Source: Polyodon spathula (taxonomy: Eukaryota; Chordata; Actinopteri; Acipenseriformes; Polyodontidae). From it: DNA of 64,000 nucleotides. The stretch lies in contig NC_054539.1 of the NCBI RefSeq assembly GCF_017654505.1, forward strand, positions 65,366,256 through 65,430,255, read 5' to 3'. The translations under genes and the position numbers were made by a program. The notes beneath the pieces were generated by a model. That model was not told the DNA's origin, did not search any database, and saw only the letters and a list, made by a program, of their open reading frames with translations. This document shows, in pieces, positions 45,656 through 57,537 of the stretch. The stretch's first letter is position 1. Every line of letters begins with the position of its first letter.

Positions 45656-46838
45656 TAAAGAAACACAACAACTGGAATTGGTCTGAAAGACAATGTTAAT
45701 TTTCAAAAACGTAAGTTAAAAAAGATCTGTATTAATAACTGTGAACCATTTCCAGTTAATGTTAAATATAGTATAAACACATTGTATTGCATATCAGAGT
45801 TAATGACTGTACATGGAGCAGGGTCAAGAAAAGGGCAAGAGAAGATAATAATAGCATTGAAAATGCTGATTAATAGGAATTAGGAATTAGGAACCCAAAC
45901 ACATTACCATGTGGCAGCTTGCCAGCACTGTGTTGTACCTGAGTAAGGATTCAAACGGGCCAATGTGCATTTCTCGGAAATCTCGACCTTCAGATATTAC
46001 ACCATGCTAGACCATTGCTCTCATTCTACCTTCTGCAATACAATAGATGCAGTTTGTTTGAAATTAAGTTGCATAGTTACTTCAATTATTTTACAAATAT
46101 TTTTCACTTATTTTGTTCCCAGTTACAAATCTGCAGTGTTTTTTTTCCTCTGCTACGCTGTATTGTTGATTTTCAGAAAAACAAGTAGGAAAAGCACTGT
46201 ACATTTGATTATTTAAAAAAAAAAAAAAAAAAAAAATGTATTCTACTAATAAGGCTGAAAAAACGAGCTCCCAAAAGTTGCATGTGAGTTGTCTATGGCC
46301 ATCCTCAGGAGCTTGTGAAGCATTCTTTATATAACCAAAACAATATATGGAAAATAAAGTATATTTAACCTAAACTGAACATCTGCATTCTGAGCATTAC
46401 TTTCCTTAGCTTTTCGTGTGCTCAAAGCATTGTTTGGAACAATGCAATTTGCCCAGTCATCCTGTCCCTGGATTCAAATGAATGCAAACTGCATTCCAAA
46501 ATGGTTCACACTGTAGCATATGAAAAAAACTGTATTCATTGTTTGAACTCTCAAAAATTGTGGTATAAACAGCTGGTTTGCTGTTCACATTCATCATCTC
46601 AGTAAAACCCATATCAAAATATCTGAGCTTACAAAGCTTCTAATTCTGTCCAGCTTGAAAAGCTCAAAACATATCAAGACTAATATTGAAAGCTAATATG
46701 TTTACAGTGCTTTTTTTTGGAATACATCTGTATTTGGTTTTAAGTCTGACAGACAGGCAAGGTCAGAATATTATAAGTGGGTTAACAGTTGTGCTACTTG
46801 TGCTACATTGTATATATTATATATATATATATATATAA

Positions 46839-46887
<49 letters not shown>

Positions 46888-48024
46888 AACATTGCACGAA
46901 ACATTAGATACATTTCCAAACCTCCGTCGTAAAGAGTAGTTTATTGGACACAGTTCTGAAAGGTCTTCGTTAAACTGTGAACATACTCCAGAAAGCAGAG
47001 GCTGTCAGCATGAACTTTCACATAACTTGCACAATATGCTCAGGGCACTGAAATTCATCACGTAACCAGAACTCTGAGCCATCATGTGTTCGCAATGCAG
47101 AACTAGCAATGTGGCAGTTATTGATTGTCTTCTTGTTTTCTTTTCTTTCCTTTTTTTCTGCATAGCTATTTAAATCCTGAAGGTACTAAATATCCTATTA
47201 CCAGTACAGCAAATGCAGTAACACAAAGTGAGCACTAGAGAGTCAGGATGAGTATACACATTATTTTGCTTAAACAAGATAAAACGACATTATATTGGCA
47301 GTTAGCTATGAAAAAATGTAAATCTTTAAACTTTATTTTATGTGCCACATTTTAAAAATAGTTAACGTTAATAGTTGATGTGCCACTCCTATGCGGGGCT
47401 TGTTTTTATTAAAAAAAAACAAAAAAAACCCAACAGAATAATTGCTCAGATATGGCCACTGCTGTGTAATCTTTGATCTAAATATTAAATAAGGGTGCCT
47501 CAGAACCATTGCTTATCTCACAACCTGTATTTCTAACAGTGTAACAGCAGATATGCAGTATATTTTAACACAATGTACAGAAAGGTAATTGGTTTTTCTT
47601 TAGTTACATTTGATGTGCAATAAGTTTAACTAGAACAAGTAAGCCAGCGGTGGCTTTAGATGACTGTAATAACTGGTTATATAGTATAATCATTTTCACA
47701 TTTAAAATGCAGCAATCAAACAAGCCTTCTGTTATACAAGTATGACAATACTGCAGCACTGCAATATTAAGAATGATGAAATCAGCAATAGAATTCTACA
47801 AAGTAGTACTGATTAAAAAGGATACAGTATAATTAAATTACAGGCTATTTAGGGTTATATTTGATTGTGTGTCTGTAATTTTACAGATAAAAGCATCAAC
47901 ATTGCTAATTTAACATCAACATTATTATTATTTTATTTTATTTTTTTAAATGTTACTTTCAGGATATTTAAACCCATAATTAATATTAATAAATATGAAT
48001 GAAGAAGATATTTGGTCTACTCAC
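45656..48024. other. CLU first intron, no gene seen
   Basis: AT-rich, with a poly-A run (about 46215-46237) and a (TA)n array (46809-46885). No coding similarity. Confidence 0.6.
46809..46885. repeat. (TA)n microsatellite
   Basis: Imperfect TA array with a short 'atctat' interruption. Confidence 0.9.
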
Positions 48025-48058
48025 CCTCTTAATTGGTTGCTTCTCCCAGTGGAAGCAC
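48025..48058 (-). other. clu: CLU non-coding first exon (5' UTR)
   Basis: On the minus strand a TATAAATA box (48091-48084) is followed 25-30 bp later by a short segment ending at a consensus donor, 'aagagg|gtgagt'. A short untranslated first exon before the signal-peptide exon is the usual clusterin layout. The 5' limit is estimated from TATA spacing. Confidence 0.6.
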
Positions 48059-48083
48059 TGAATAGAGGATGTGCTATTGCACG

Positions 48084-48165
48084 TATTTATACCTAACAGT
48101 GAGGCTTGATGCTGGAGAGAGTCGCCCCTGGAGAATGCTCTTTGTGCTTTTGGATTTTTCTAGAA
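48084..48165 (-). promoter_or_regulatory. clu: CLU core promoter: TATA box and TTCTAGAA element
   Basis: TATAAATA at 48091-48084 and, 67 bp further upstream on the gene strand, TTCTAGAA (48158-48165), a GAA/TTC inverted pair of a heat-shock element. Mammalian CLU promoters have a conserved heat-shock-like CLE element at a comparable distance. Function here is inferred. Confidence 0.55.
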
Positions 48166-48216
48166 GTTGTGTCGTTGTCTGTGATGACTCTGTGCTACTC
48201 TTAATTCTCCCCAGTA

Positions 48217-49560
48217 GTGGGCAATGTTATACCGCAAATATCAGGTAAAATATACCACTACAATAGCGACAGAAGGAGGAAGAAAACAAAGGACAGCTCA
48301 TTTATTTTAGCCCTCATTACTGTAGATGCTGTCAGGAGATATTTTCAGTTAAGGTTTAAAGACAGTTTCACAGTTTACTCATATTACATTTTTATCTTTA
48401 ACCTGTTGAATGCAGTATATGTTGCTCAAGCTTCAATGCCATTTGTAATGTTTAACCCTTCCATTCCGGGTTTTCATTTCATCAAGCTGCACCCGAACAT
48501 TTTTTGCTGCATAGGGCACCTTTCTTGGGCAGTTGAATCAAGCAAAACAAATCCAGACATTGAGAAACTGCATGAAATTAGGATTCATATTTTAATATTT
48601 TAATGGATTTAATGACCTTTCTTCTATTATAGAATGTAATACTATTCATATATACTATGGTAAAGTCATGGTACACTTATATTTACAATGTATAGTTACT
48701 GTATATTAGGGTACATTTTGTACTTAGACATTTTTGTACTGTCTTGGATGACAGTGCATTAAAAAAAAAAACTCCCTGAAGGGCGCAATGCCACAGCAGC
48801 TCTCTGCAGCAAATCATTCCGCAGTGCCAAGGTCAAAATGCCACTTGGAAGGAGACTTTGAAATATATCTGCTTTATCATAGTCATTCAAGGTTTATTGC
48901 ACACAGCACATCCTGATGTATTCTCTCTAAGTTGTGTTTTCATTTGTAGTATGTGTGTACAGATGTGATCAATGTTTTTAAATGTACTCTTTAGTACAAG
49001 CTGACATTTCAAGGGAGGCTCTCACTCTATGGCACTCCCCCTACTATTACAGTATTTACCACAATTCTGATTCTTGATTCCAATTCCAGTGTGGTTGATT
49101 CTGGTACCGAAATATACAGATATTACTATATGCTGTTAAATGTAATATAGTCGAATAGCACTGTATGCAGTAATATATTTCTCTAAACTATTTAAAAAAA
49201 AGTTAATTATCTGCTTCAAACTATAAGATCTTATAACTCAGGCTATGAAGCTAAACAAAAGAGGTGAGTTTTCAAGGGCTGCAGTATGACAATAATAATA
49301 AAGAACAGCAGATGGCAGTGTTTCATATCATTGCAATGTTTTCTGTTATATAGTAATACACTTCCCATCCCACTGTCTAACATCTGATCACAACACAATA
49401 CTTTTTGCGCTAAATACGTTTTTCCAGCTGGGCCAACATTTTCTTCTTTAGACTATGGACAATAGATTTATTTTTTCAAAACATGATTAACATGATTACT
49501 GAGCTAATCAAACTCTGTGTTGGCCCTATGCGCCTGTGACTGACGTCCTCATAGAGAAAT
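48217..49560. other. upstream of CLU, no gene seen
   Basis: AT-rich. The longest plus-strand open frame (48217-48603) lacks any family similarity and is Tyr/Phe/Ile-rich as expected from base composition. Confidence 0.5.
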
Positions 49561-49583
49561 AATGGGGTTTTCAATCTTGTTCC

Positions 49584-49586
<3 letters not shown>

Positions 49587-49672
<86 letters not shown>
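49587..49672. repeat. (ATT)n-(AAT)n mirror array
   Basis: About 15 ATT units switch to about 13 AAT/ATA units, so the two halves are complementary and could form a hairpin. Confidence 0.95.
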
Positions 49673-49674
<2 letters not shown>

Positions 49675-49790
49675 CCGTGTAACAATTTATTTATTTATTT
49701 TTTTGGTTCCTGGGTTGTAAGGTTATTTCCTAATTGCTTATGCCTACTTTGCTTTTGTGACCAGGATAGTGACATTTTGAAATTTACCTA

Positions 49791-49889
49791 TTTTCTAGAA
49801 CAATCCAGATAGATTCAGTGCTGAGTAAACTTGGAGTAACTTCTAGAACTTTCTAGAACTTTCCAGTAATATAAATAGTAGTATAAATA
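49791..49889 (+). promoter_or_regulatory. heat-shock-element cluster with two TATA boxes
   Basis: TTCTAGAACTTTCTAGAAC runs into TTTCC at 49841-49864, giving five contiguous alternating TTC/GAA pentamers. An extra TTCTAGAA lies upstream (49793-49800). TATAAATA boxes follow at 49870-49877 and 49882-49889. Three or more alternating pentamers is the accepted HSF-binding arrangement. The block precedes a transposon-type ORF (49935) and lies 1.7-1.8 kb upstream of the CLU start. Confidence 0.75.
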
Positions 49890-49934
49890 CAGGGGCCTTA
49901 AGCCCACCAGTTCAGTTTAGTTCCAGCTGCCTAA

Positions 49935-50697
49935 GTGGATACATATCAGCATTTTTCTGAGATGGCATCAAGAGGCTGCAATGGTAGCATTCCTGATAGG
50001 TCTCCAAGGCGGTTTTACCAAGTTTCCCTGCTATCTTTGCCTTTGGACAGCAGGGACACCAAGGCGCACTACCACAGGCGGGACTGGCCACAGCGGACCG
50101 AGTTCTCTGTGGGGAGGAACAACGTCAAGTGGGAGCCACTGGTGGACCCCCGGAAGGTGCTGATGCCACCACTGCACATCAAATTGGGCCTTATGAAACA
50201 ATTTGTCAGAGCTCTAGATAAGGAGTCAGCAGCCTTCAAGTACCTTCAAGACTTCTTCCCTAAGCTGTCTGAAGCAAAGGTCAAAGCCGTTGTCTTCGTC
50301 GGACCACAGATAAAGAAGATCCTGGAGTGCAATGAATTCCCGAAGAAGCTCACTAGTAAGGAGAAAGCGGCTTGGAACAGCTTTGTCGCAGTGGTTCGGG
50401 GCTTCCTGGGCAATCACAAGGCCGAAAACTATGTGGAGCTGGTTGAGACTCTGGTGAAGAACTACGGCACAATGGGCTGAAGGATGTCCCTCAAAGTCCA
50501 TATCCTTGATGCTCATCTTGATAAATTCAAGGAGAACATGGGATCGTACTCGGAGCTTCCACCAGGATATACTGGACTTTGAACGCTGCTACCAAGGACA
50601 GTATAACGAGAACATGATGGGAGACTACATTTGGGGGCTGATTCGTGAAAGTGGTTTACAGTATAATCGTAAATCCCGAAAAACTACTCACTTCTAA
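49935..50697 (+). pseudogene. multicopy transposon-type protein, deleted and frameshifted copy
   Basis: From ATG 49935 a 181-codon frame runs to 50480. It includes 'PQRTEFSVGRNNVKWEPLVD', 'PRKVLMPPLHIKLGLMKQFV' and 'NSFVAVVRGFLGNHKAENYV'. After a frameshift the reading continues as 'RMSLKVHILDAHLDKF' and, in a further frame, 'RFHQDILDFERCYQGQYNEN' to a stop at 50697. This is the C-terminal part of a protein found in very many copies in fish and invertebrate genomes, without an assigned function; it is probably transposon-encoded. Here the start ('MASRGCN') is joined directly to the C-terminal part, so the middle is deleted. An alternative frame at 49981 ('FLIGLQGGFTKFPCYLCLW') shows another early frameshift. 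The copy is non-functional. Confidence 0.65.
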
Positions 50698-52532
50698 ATC
50701 TTTTGTAGCCATTTTTGTATTACTTTAGTATAAATACATGTTAATTTGGATTCCTATGTTGTTTTGTTCTGGCTTTAGTGAACGAAAAGACCGTTTTCTC
50801 ATTGGAAATAAGTACATTTCAAAATATCATTGTCCTGATCACAAAAGCAAAGTTTGTGGGGAATAATAGCCATTTTCTATACTTTTGAAGCATAAGGAAT
50901 TAGTTAATAACACTTACTACCCAGGAACAAAAATTGTGTTACATAATGTAATTAGTCATTTAGCAACTTTTCTCCAAAACAACTCACAGAGACTAGGGGG
51001 TGCAATATGCATCAACAATTACAATTATAGTCACTTAAAATAGGACCTCGATTTTACATCTCATCCAAATATACATTTAAACATGTTTTAAAAGAAATGT
51101 TTTACAAACACTGTATTTACAATGACAAGCGCCTGTGGTTCTTAGAGCCCTGCCTTGAATGAACTCCAATACTGTCTCCTGCTCCTCAGCTGAACTGTAC
51201 TTATTTCTACTTGTCCTTAGCTTTTGTTTCTTGTTTCATTTTAACTAAATCATATGAGTTCTATATCCCATTTCAGATGCCCACACATGGCAGATAAGCT
51301 GTTAAACATGAAGATATTATACTTAAACCTGCAATTGCATTATCTGATGAGGGAAAAAGGTCACAAATTGAAAACCAATGCACACTGATCACGTTCACAA
51401 ACTCTAAATTCATCCCAAGTAGTAGATGATGTAAGAATCATAAACAAGTTGCTGTGGATGATTTATGATTAAAGTAATCTCAAATTTCTCAATTTCAATT
51501 GCAAGTACTGTTTTCATTTCCTGATTCTTTTTCTTTCTTTTTCGAACATCATTATGCACGGTACTCTCACAAGCCTCATTCAGACTTCATCCCCCTGGTC
51601 TTATGAGTATGAATCAGCACGATGAGTATAATAAAAAAAAATCAAAACCCATTACCTTTACAATGCAAGAAATACAGATGTGGGTTCATGTCAAATATTT
51701 TATGACCAACACACATAGAAAAACCAAGAATGTATTTATATTTTGTCTTCAAGAATCCATTTCCTTCCCATCACAAACTGATATTTGGTAGTTGGTGTTT
51801 CGCACATCAATGGTCATGCATTGCTATCTGATTTTTCTTTGATTACAAGCTAGGAATGTTGTTTCTGTAAAACATTTAATATGCTTTCTCAGGGTAATGA
51901 GGACTTCCATTCTTCTAAATAAGAAGCAAGAAGTTAGTGGTGGGGGTTAATCGCCTTAAATGTTCTGTGCCATATTTTGATTGTCTGTCTGATGTTGGGG
52001 GTAGTAATAATGACAGCATCAAAAACAATAATACAGTCCATTAAAAAATGAGAAAATCACAAGATGCTGCAACCAATACAGCTCATAATGTATATTCTCT
52101 CACGTTCTCTCAACTGTGGCACCACCATTATAGCAAGACCATTCACCTCTGTGACCAGAAACATCTGTCATGAAAAGTGTAAATTAGTTGTCTTTGTTAT
52201 GAAATCTTGACTGAGCCTCTACATCGTCTATGCAAGTCTTAACATTGATCTACAGCACTCCCTATTCATCTGTGGCCCAATTGTTTTTCTTTTTTTTTTA
52301 GAAACTTTTACATTTTTGTTGGGGGGGATGGGGTGCACTACACTTCATTTAATGAAAACAATAAAACATTACACAAGGTTTGGCACCTGAACAGAGATGC
52401 ACTAGTGAAAAAAAGTTCCCTGTGATGTGGCATACTGACCCAACATATTTCCCAGAGAACCAAGCAGAAACTAATTCCTGTAACAGAAGTCTGTTTAAAT
52501 AACATACCTGTAAATTTTATTTTCATTGTTTC
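50698..52532. other. intergenic, no gene seen
   Basis: AT-rich. 50945-50995 ('catttagcaacttttctcc', 'caactcacagagac') is a worn LINE/SINE tail like that at 12060-12120. Nothing else recognised. Confidence 0.55.
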
Positions 52533-52632
52533 CTGACAGCTTTTTACACTTGTAACTTTAAAGTCCATTTCAACCCCCTCTTTTCAAAATGTCTGCTCTG
52601 GTGCACTGATATTGTTAGGATTATTGCCCACT

Positions 52633-53292
52633 GTGGCAGGGCAGAAGCCCTGCTGCTATAAATAGTATGTGTGTGAATGTAAGGTTGGCAGGGATGGGGT
52701 TAAATCTGTCCCTGACAGCAGTCACAGGCCTTTCCTGTAAACTGTAATTGGTGCTAACTGGGGAGTGGTCACTTGTATAAAGGAACCAGGAACAAAAGGA
52801 GCTTGGGGTGAGTGTTTCAGTGCTCTGAGTCTCTTGGGGTACAGCCCACTTCTAACTCCACATGTGACAGGATAGCATTACGGCCCAAGCTGTTACCGGC
52901 AGGAAAATGACCCAGAGACAGAAAGCTGCAGTTTAACCTCTGGTGCACATGTTTATTAAACAAAAAACAAACACAGAGTAAACTGGCACAAGGGCCAAAA
53001 CAAAGATTCAAACAAAACAAAACTACAGGCTGGGCATTCACCTTCACTATAAAGTTTGCACAACATTACAAAAATCACAGCACAAACTCCTCTAACAAAC
53101 AAACAAATGATTTCTGGTCCCTTTATACACGTGGCCACTCCCCATTTAGCACCAATTACTTAATTGGGGAATGGCCACACCTGTGATTGCTGTCAGGGAC
53201 AGATTTAACCCCATCCCTGCCAACCTTACCCCCCCCCCCCCCACACACACACACACACTACTTACAGCAGCAAGGCTTCTTACCCTGCCACA
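52633..53292. mobile_element. fold-back pair of LTRs with shared target duplication
   Basis: A forward, 3'-truncated LTR (52633 to about 52860, TGTGGCAGGGCAG..., with TATA-like 'gtataaagg') is followed at 52863 by a full reverse-oriented LTR ending CTGCCACA at 53292. Both outer ends are therefore the same LTR 5' terminus. The whole block is flanked by CCCAC and CTCAC, and the empty paralogous site near 35855 reads GCGCACATTG. The full reverse copy (430 bp) contains 'gtataaaggg' and 'aataaac' on its own strand. Confidence 0.75.
53222..53260. repeat. poly-C/(CA)n run inside LTR
   Basis: Fourteen-odd C followed by about nine CA units, an expansion specific to this LTR copy. Confidence 0.9.
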
Positions 53293-53440
53293 CTCACATT
53301 GTCAAAGAGGTTACACAACAATAAAAATCCATGATGTAGTACGGAACAGATTTATAAGACAGATCTCAAACCCCAGTGCACTAGAGTCGACATTTGAAAT
53401 GATTTTTAAAATAGACTTTAAAGTTGAAAGTGCAAAGCGT

Positions 53441-54378
53441 TGTCAGTATGTAAACAATGAAAATATTAGTTGGTTTGTCTTAGATTTAAAATAAAATGTG
53501 TTTATTGAAAGATCAAGCATTAATAAATAATGGCAGCTGTAGTAAGAACATATTTATTTTACTTAGTTAATAGCAAAAGTGGTTGCCAAGGCAATGAATC
53601 CCTTTACTGTGGAAAGCCAGCAGGCACAAATTTCACCAAAATGGAGCCAAACCTAAGATGTTGTCTGTCTTCCTGCATGAGTCTCTTGAGCAAATTTTCT
53701 GAACGGAATGGTTTTTCATACCTCACCATAATTCATTTTTATATCTTCCTTCATAGGAACATCTACAGTCATAAAATATGTCAAGATCTAAGCTACTAGT
53801 ATAAGGGTTCAAGTTTCTTTGAACATATAATTTACCTTAATATTATTTTCTATATAGGTTACCCGTATCTTTGTATTTTTGAGAGATATGTCAATATACA
53901 TTGAAACATGATGTACATTTTTTATACATATATCATGTTTTTAGGTATTGTAACATTTTTATACTGGGATTGGTCACATCTTTTCGTATTGCTTATTTTC
54001 TGAATATTAAAAATGAATGAAAATAATTCAAACATAAAGAAAGAGTTAACATTTTGTGATTTGAGTCCATAGGCATCCAAAGGTAAACTAGTAAAGGGTC
54101 AATAAAGGCGAAATAAATGTCCTTGTGTGTGTTTTTGTGTCATATATACTTTAATAAGGGGGGGTTAACATCTGCAACAGATTTGTGACACATTGCAGTG
54201 CTGAGAGAGAGTGAGGGAAGCATTTCCACAGGGGATTTTGACCACATTGAAATCTGAATACTTCACAAGGTTATAAATCCTCCTGTTCAAATCACTGCTA
54301 AAAGTTCAGGTTTTTATTGCATTATAGGATTTGCCAATGAGGATCCATGAAGAAACTTTCAAGAATGTCCCATATGGG
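53441..54378. other. intergenic, no gene seen
   Basis: AT-rich with no recognisable repeat or coding similarity. Confidence 0.5.
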
Positions 54379-54624
54379 GAATATGATGGTCCAGGACCCT
54401 ATCTTAGATACTCTTCTGTTTGAATGTGGTGGTCCAGGACCTTATCATAGATACTCTTCTGTTTGAATGTGGTGGTCCAGGACCCTACCTTAGATACTCT
54501 TCTATTTGAATGTGGTGGTCCAGGACCTTATCTTAGATACTCTTCTGTTTGAATGTGGTGGTCCAGGACCCTATCTTAGATACTCTTCTGTTTGAATGTG
54601 GTGGTCCAGGACCCTATCTTAGAT
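54379..54624. repeat. 43-bp minisatellite, about 5.7 copies
   Basis: Units start 'gaatgtggtggtccaggacc' and end 'gatactcttctgttt', 43 bp each, with only a few single-base differences between copies. Each unit contains the inverted GGTCC-A-GGACC. It is a tandem array without spacers, so not CRISPR-like. 54625-56160 beyond it has no gene I recognise. Confidence 0.95.
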
Positions 54625-56164
54625 AGACCTATAAAATAATTTGATCTATTACACTTACAGAATGTCTAGCACCAGCAGCACCAACATTAAGCAATATCTT
54701 GCCTAATAAGGGTCTGCGAAATCAAATGTTAGCCATCTGCATTTCAAAAGGGAAAATGCTAAGAGCTGCATGTTGTAAATCTAGTAAAAACACTGTTTCT
54801 TCTGTGCAAAGGTACTTTATTGCAACTGTTATGACTTAACATGTAACTGTTATGCAACTGTTGTGACTTAACATGTACATTCACAAAAGTTGTCTCTGCT
54901 TTACAGCCAGCTTCGTTCAGCTACTCACCTTGTGTGCTCACAACAAGATTTTATATAACCTCGGTTAAGTACATGTGCCAGTCACTCAATAACTAACATA
55001 AATGCAATTAGTAGAAGATCCCACACTGTACAAGTGCGCAGCGATCCCTGCTTTTCTGTTTTTGTGCCTAGCTAGGCTACAATACAACACTGCAAAACCT
55101 GGGTTTATAATAGAGGGAAACAGAAAATTGAAGGTGAGACATTACATTGTAATGTACAGTATGCAATAACGTGTTAAATGGTGTTATATGGTGTTAAAGG
55201 TGCATGTTTCATAATGATTTCAAGTTTTTAAAACGTTGCTGCCTTTTAAGCCCATTTAGAAAATGTTCTGCTTTAGTATTAAAACAAAAACATCATGCGG
55301 CTCTCTTTAAATTACTCTTTTTCTATTCCTGTAATACAGCATACATAACCTCTTTCTGTGCAGGTAGCAGTAGTAGCAGTAGTTTGGCACACAGTGATAA
55401 ACTGTAAAGTTAAGCAGGTTTCAAGGGGGAGATGGGGGGGAGTTGTCTCCCTATCTAACAGCTACATCGCATTTAAAGTCAGCATGTTTACTTTCTGATA
55501 AAGTACAGTGCATGAAAGGATAAACAATTCAAATAATGCAGTAAGCAGACACCTATCAATTATATTGTATAAACTTGAGTGTGGATGTGAGACCTTGCAT
55601 CTTTAAATCAGAGCCCAGGGTACAGTAGGTTCTTGTTATTATGTTTGTTTATTTTGTCAAATTGGCTACCAGAAAGTGCATGATATCATAAAGTTCTGAT
55701 TCTGAGTATGTGGGCAGATCATATTAATTCTGGCATTTTTAAATACTCCAGAGAGAGAGAGAGGGATTTACATGGCATACTAGACAACTAATGTGCTTTC
55801 AGTACAGAAAATCTGCCTATCGACCTTGCTTTATAGGAAAATTCACTGGAGTGGAGCAAGCACTCTGTGGAGATGGAACCTTGGGAACTGAGAATAGAAG
55901 TGAGAAGTGCTTTGTGACTTAAGAAGGAGTACATGATTTTCCACTTGGCTCGCAGAGGTGAGACTGAACTTATCAGCCTCCAATCATTACTTCCTCCAAG
56001 AGAACCTAGAGGGGAGAGAACAGAAAAATGTAAGGCAGAGTTATGATAGATTTGGCCAGGGAATAATTTACAATTATCATGCCAACTGCCAAAACAATTA
56101 ACCAATAATACAATTAAATAAACGTGCAATTAAATAAAATAAATTTCCTGTACCATTAAAGGAA

Positions 56165-56577
<413 letters not shown>

Positions 56578-56942
56578 GCTAACCACTTGATGATTAACAT
56601 TTTTGATTGGTTAATTTATGGGCATTAGTTGATTAACCAGTAGATGAATTGATAGATTCATCTGTGTACATTTTTAATAAAGGTAACAATCTTATAGAGG
56701 TTGTGATGCATACTAGTGATACTTACAAAATCAATTGACTCTAAAAAAAAAAATAAGCCCAATGGGATTTTGGTCTTTTTAAAACCATTTTTTAAAAATT
56801 TTAGTAAATATTACCTTACAAAAAATACTTTTCCGTCCTATGACCCTAATAAAACTGATTTATGGACCTGATAACTCAGTCACACAAGCCCCAAGGGCTA
56901 GAGCAGCACAGTTATGCATACTGTTTAACCACTCTGGGGTAA

Positions 56943-56947
56943 CCCCT
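56943..56947. repeat. target-site duplication CCCCT, left
   Basis: CCCCT directly before the left LTR, repeated exactly at 62502-62506 directly after the right LTR. Confidence 0.9.
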
Positions 56948-57537
56948 TGTGAGGCGAGAGTGTATTAAATGGAATGTCCAGACAGTAATTTATGTGTACA
57001 GAAATAAAATAATTTATTTTTATTTTCTATACACAACAAAAGGATTAAATAACAAACGAAAAACAAAATGGTGTGAGGGAAGGAGTGCAGGGGTGGAATC
57101 CCAAAACAAACTGTGATGACTCGTCTTTAATTTGTCTTCGTGGTGACCATACATAAACAAAAAAAAGACAAAAGAAATGTTAGTATTTCAAAAAATCCCG
57201 CTGCACAAAACCAGTCTCTCCCTTCACCCGTTACTCCTCCTATTTTACTTTCGGACCAACCCCGAACACAGTAGTACGTTCCCTTTAGTATGTAATGTCC
57301 CGCCTCTGTAGTCAGTGGAACACCAATCCCCAACCGACACGTGTCCTTCTCCTTCACTTGACTCCAGTGGCTGGAATTTACATACTCGTACTTCCGCCCC
57401 TCACCAAGGTGCCGCCCCTCAAAAAGATGACTTTTGCCATGGTCACGAGATCTTGGTAAGGGAAGTCCCGAGTTGGTTTGATGCCATCTACTGTCGGGAG
57501 GCTGAATCACAGACCGAAACCCCTTTGACTCATCACA
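56948..57537 (-). repeat. 3' LTR of the Gmr1-like element
   Basis: 590 bp with TGTGATGAG at its element-5' end and CCTCACA at the other, i.e. TG...CA. AATAAA for the element strand at 57018-57013. It also encodes the last ~136 codons of the open frame. Confidence 0.95.

Larger units (their letters stand above)
52533..53440. mobile_element. palindromic MITE carrying nested LTRs
   Basis: Outer parts (52533-52632 and 53293-53440) are inverted relatives of each other ('cttgtaactttaaagtcc' versus 'gactttaaagttgaaag'). They match the uninterrupted copy at about 35795-36060. The centre is occupied by the LTR composite 52633-53292. Confidence 0.65.

Noticed and set aside
53171..53494. 107-codon plus-strand frame
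   Set aside because: Runs through the poly-C/CA expansion of an LTR and into MITE sequence; no family similarity.
54379..54624. CRISPR-like array
   Set aside because: Repeats are directly contiguous with no unique spacers, and the genome is eukaryotic; it is a minisatellite.
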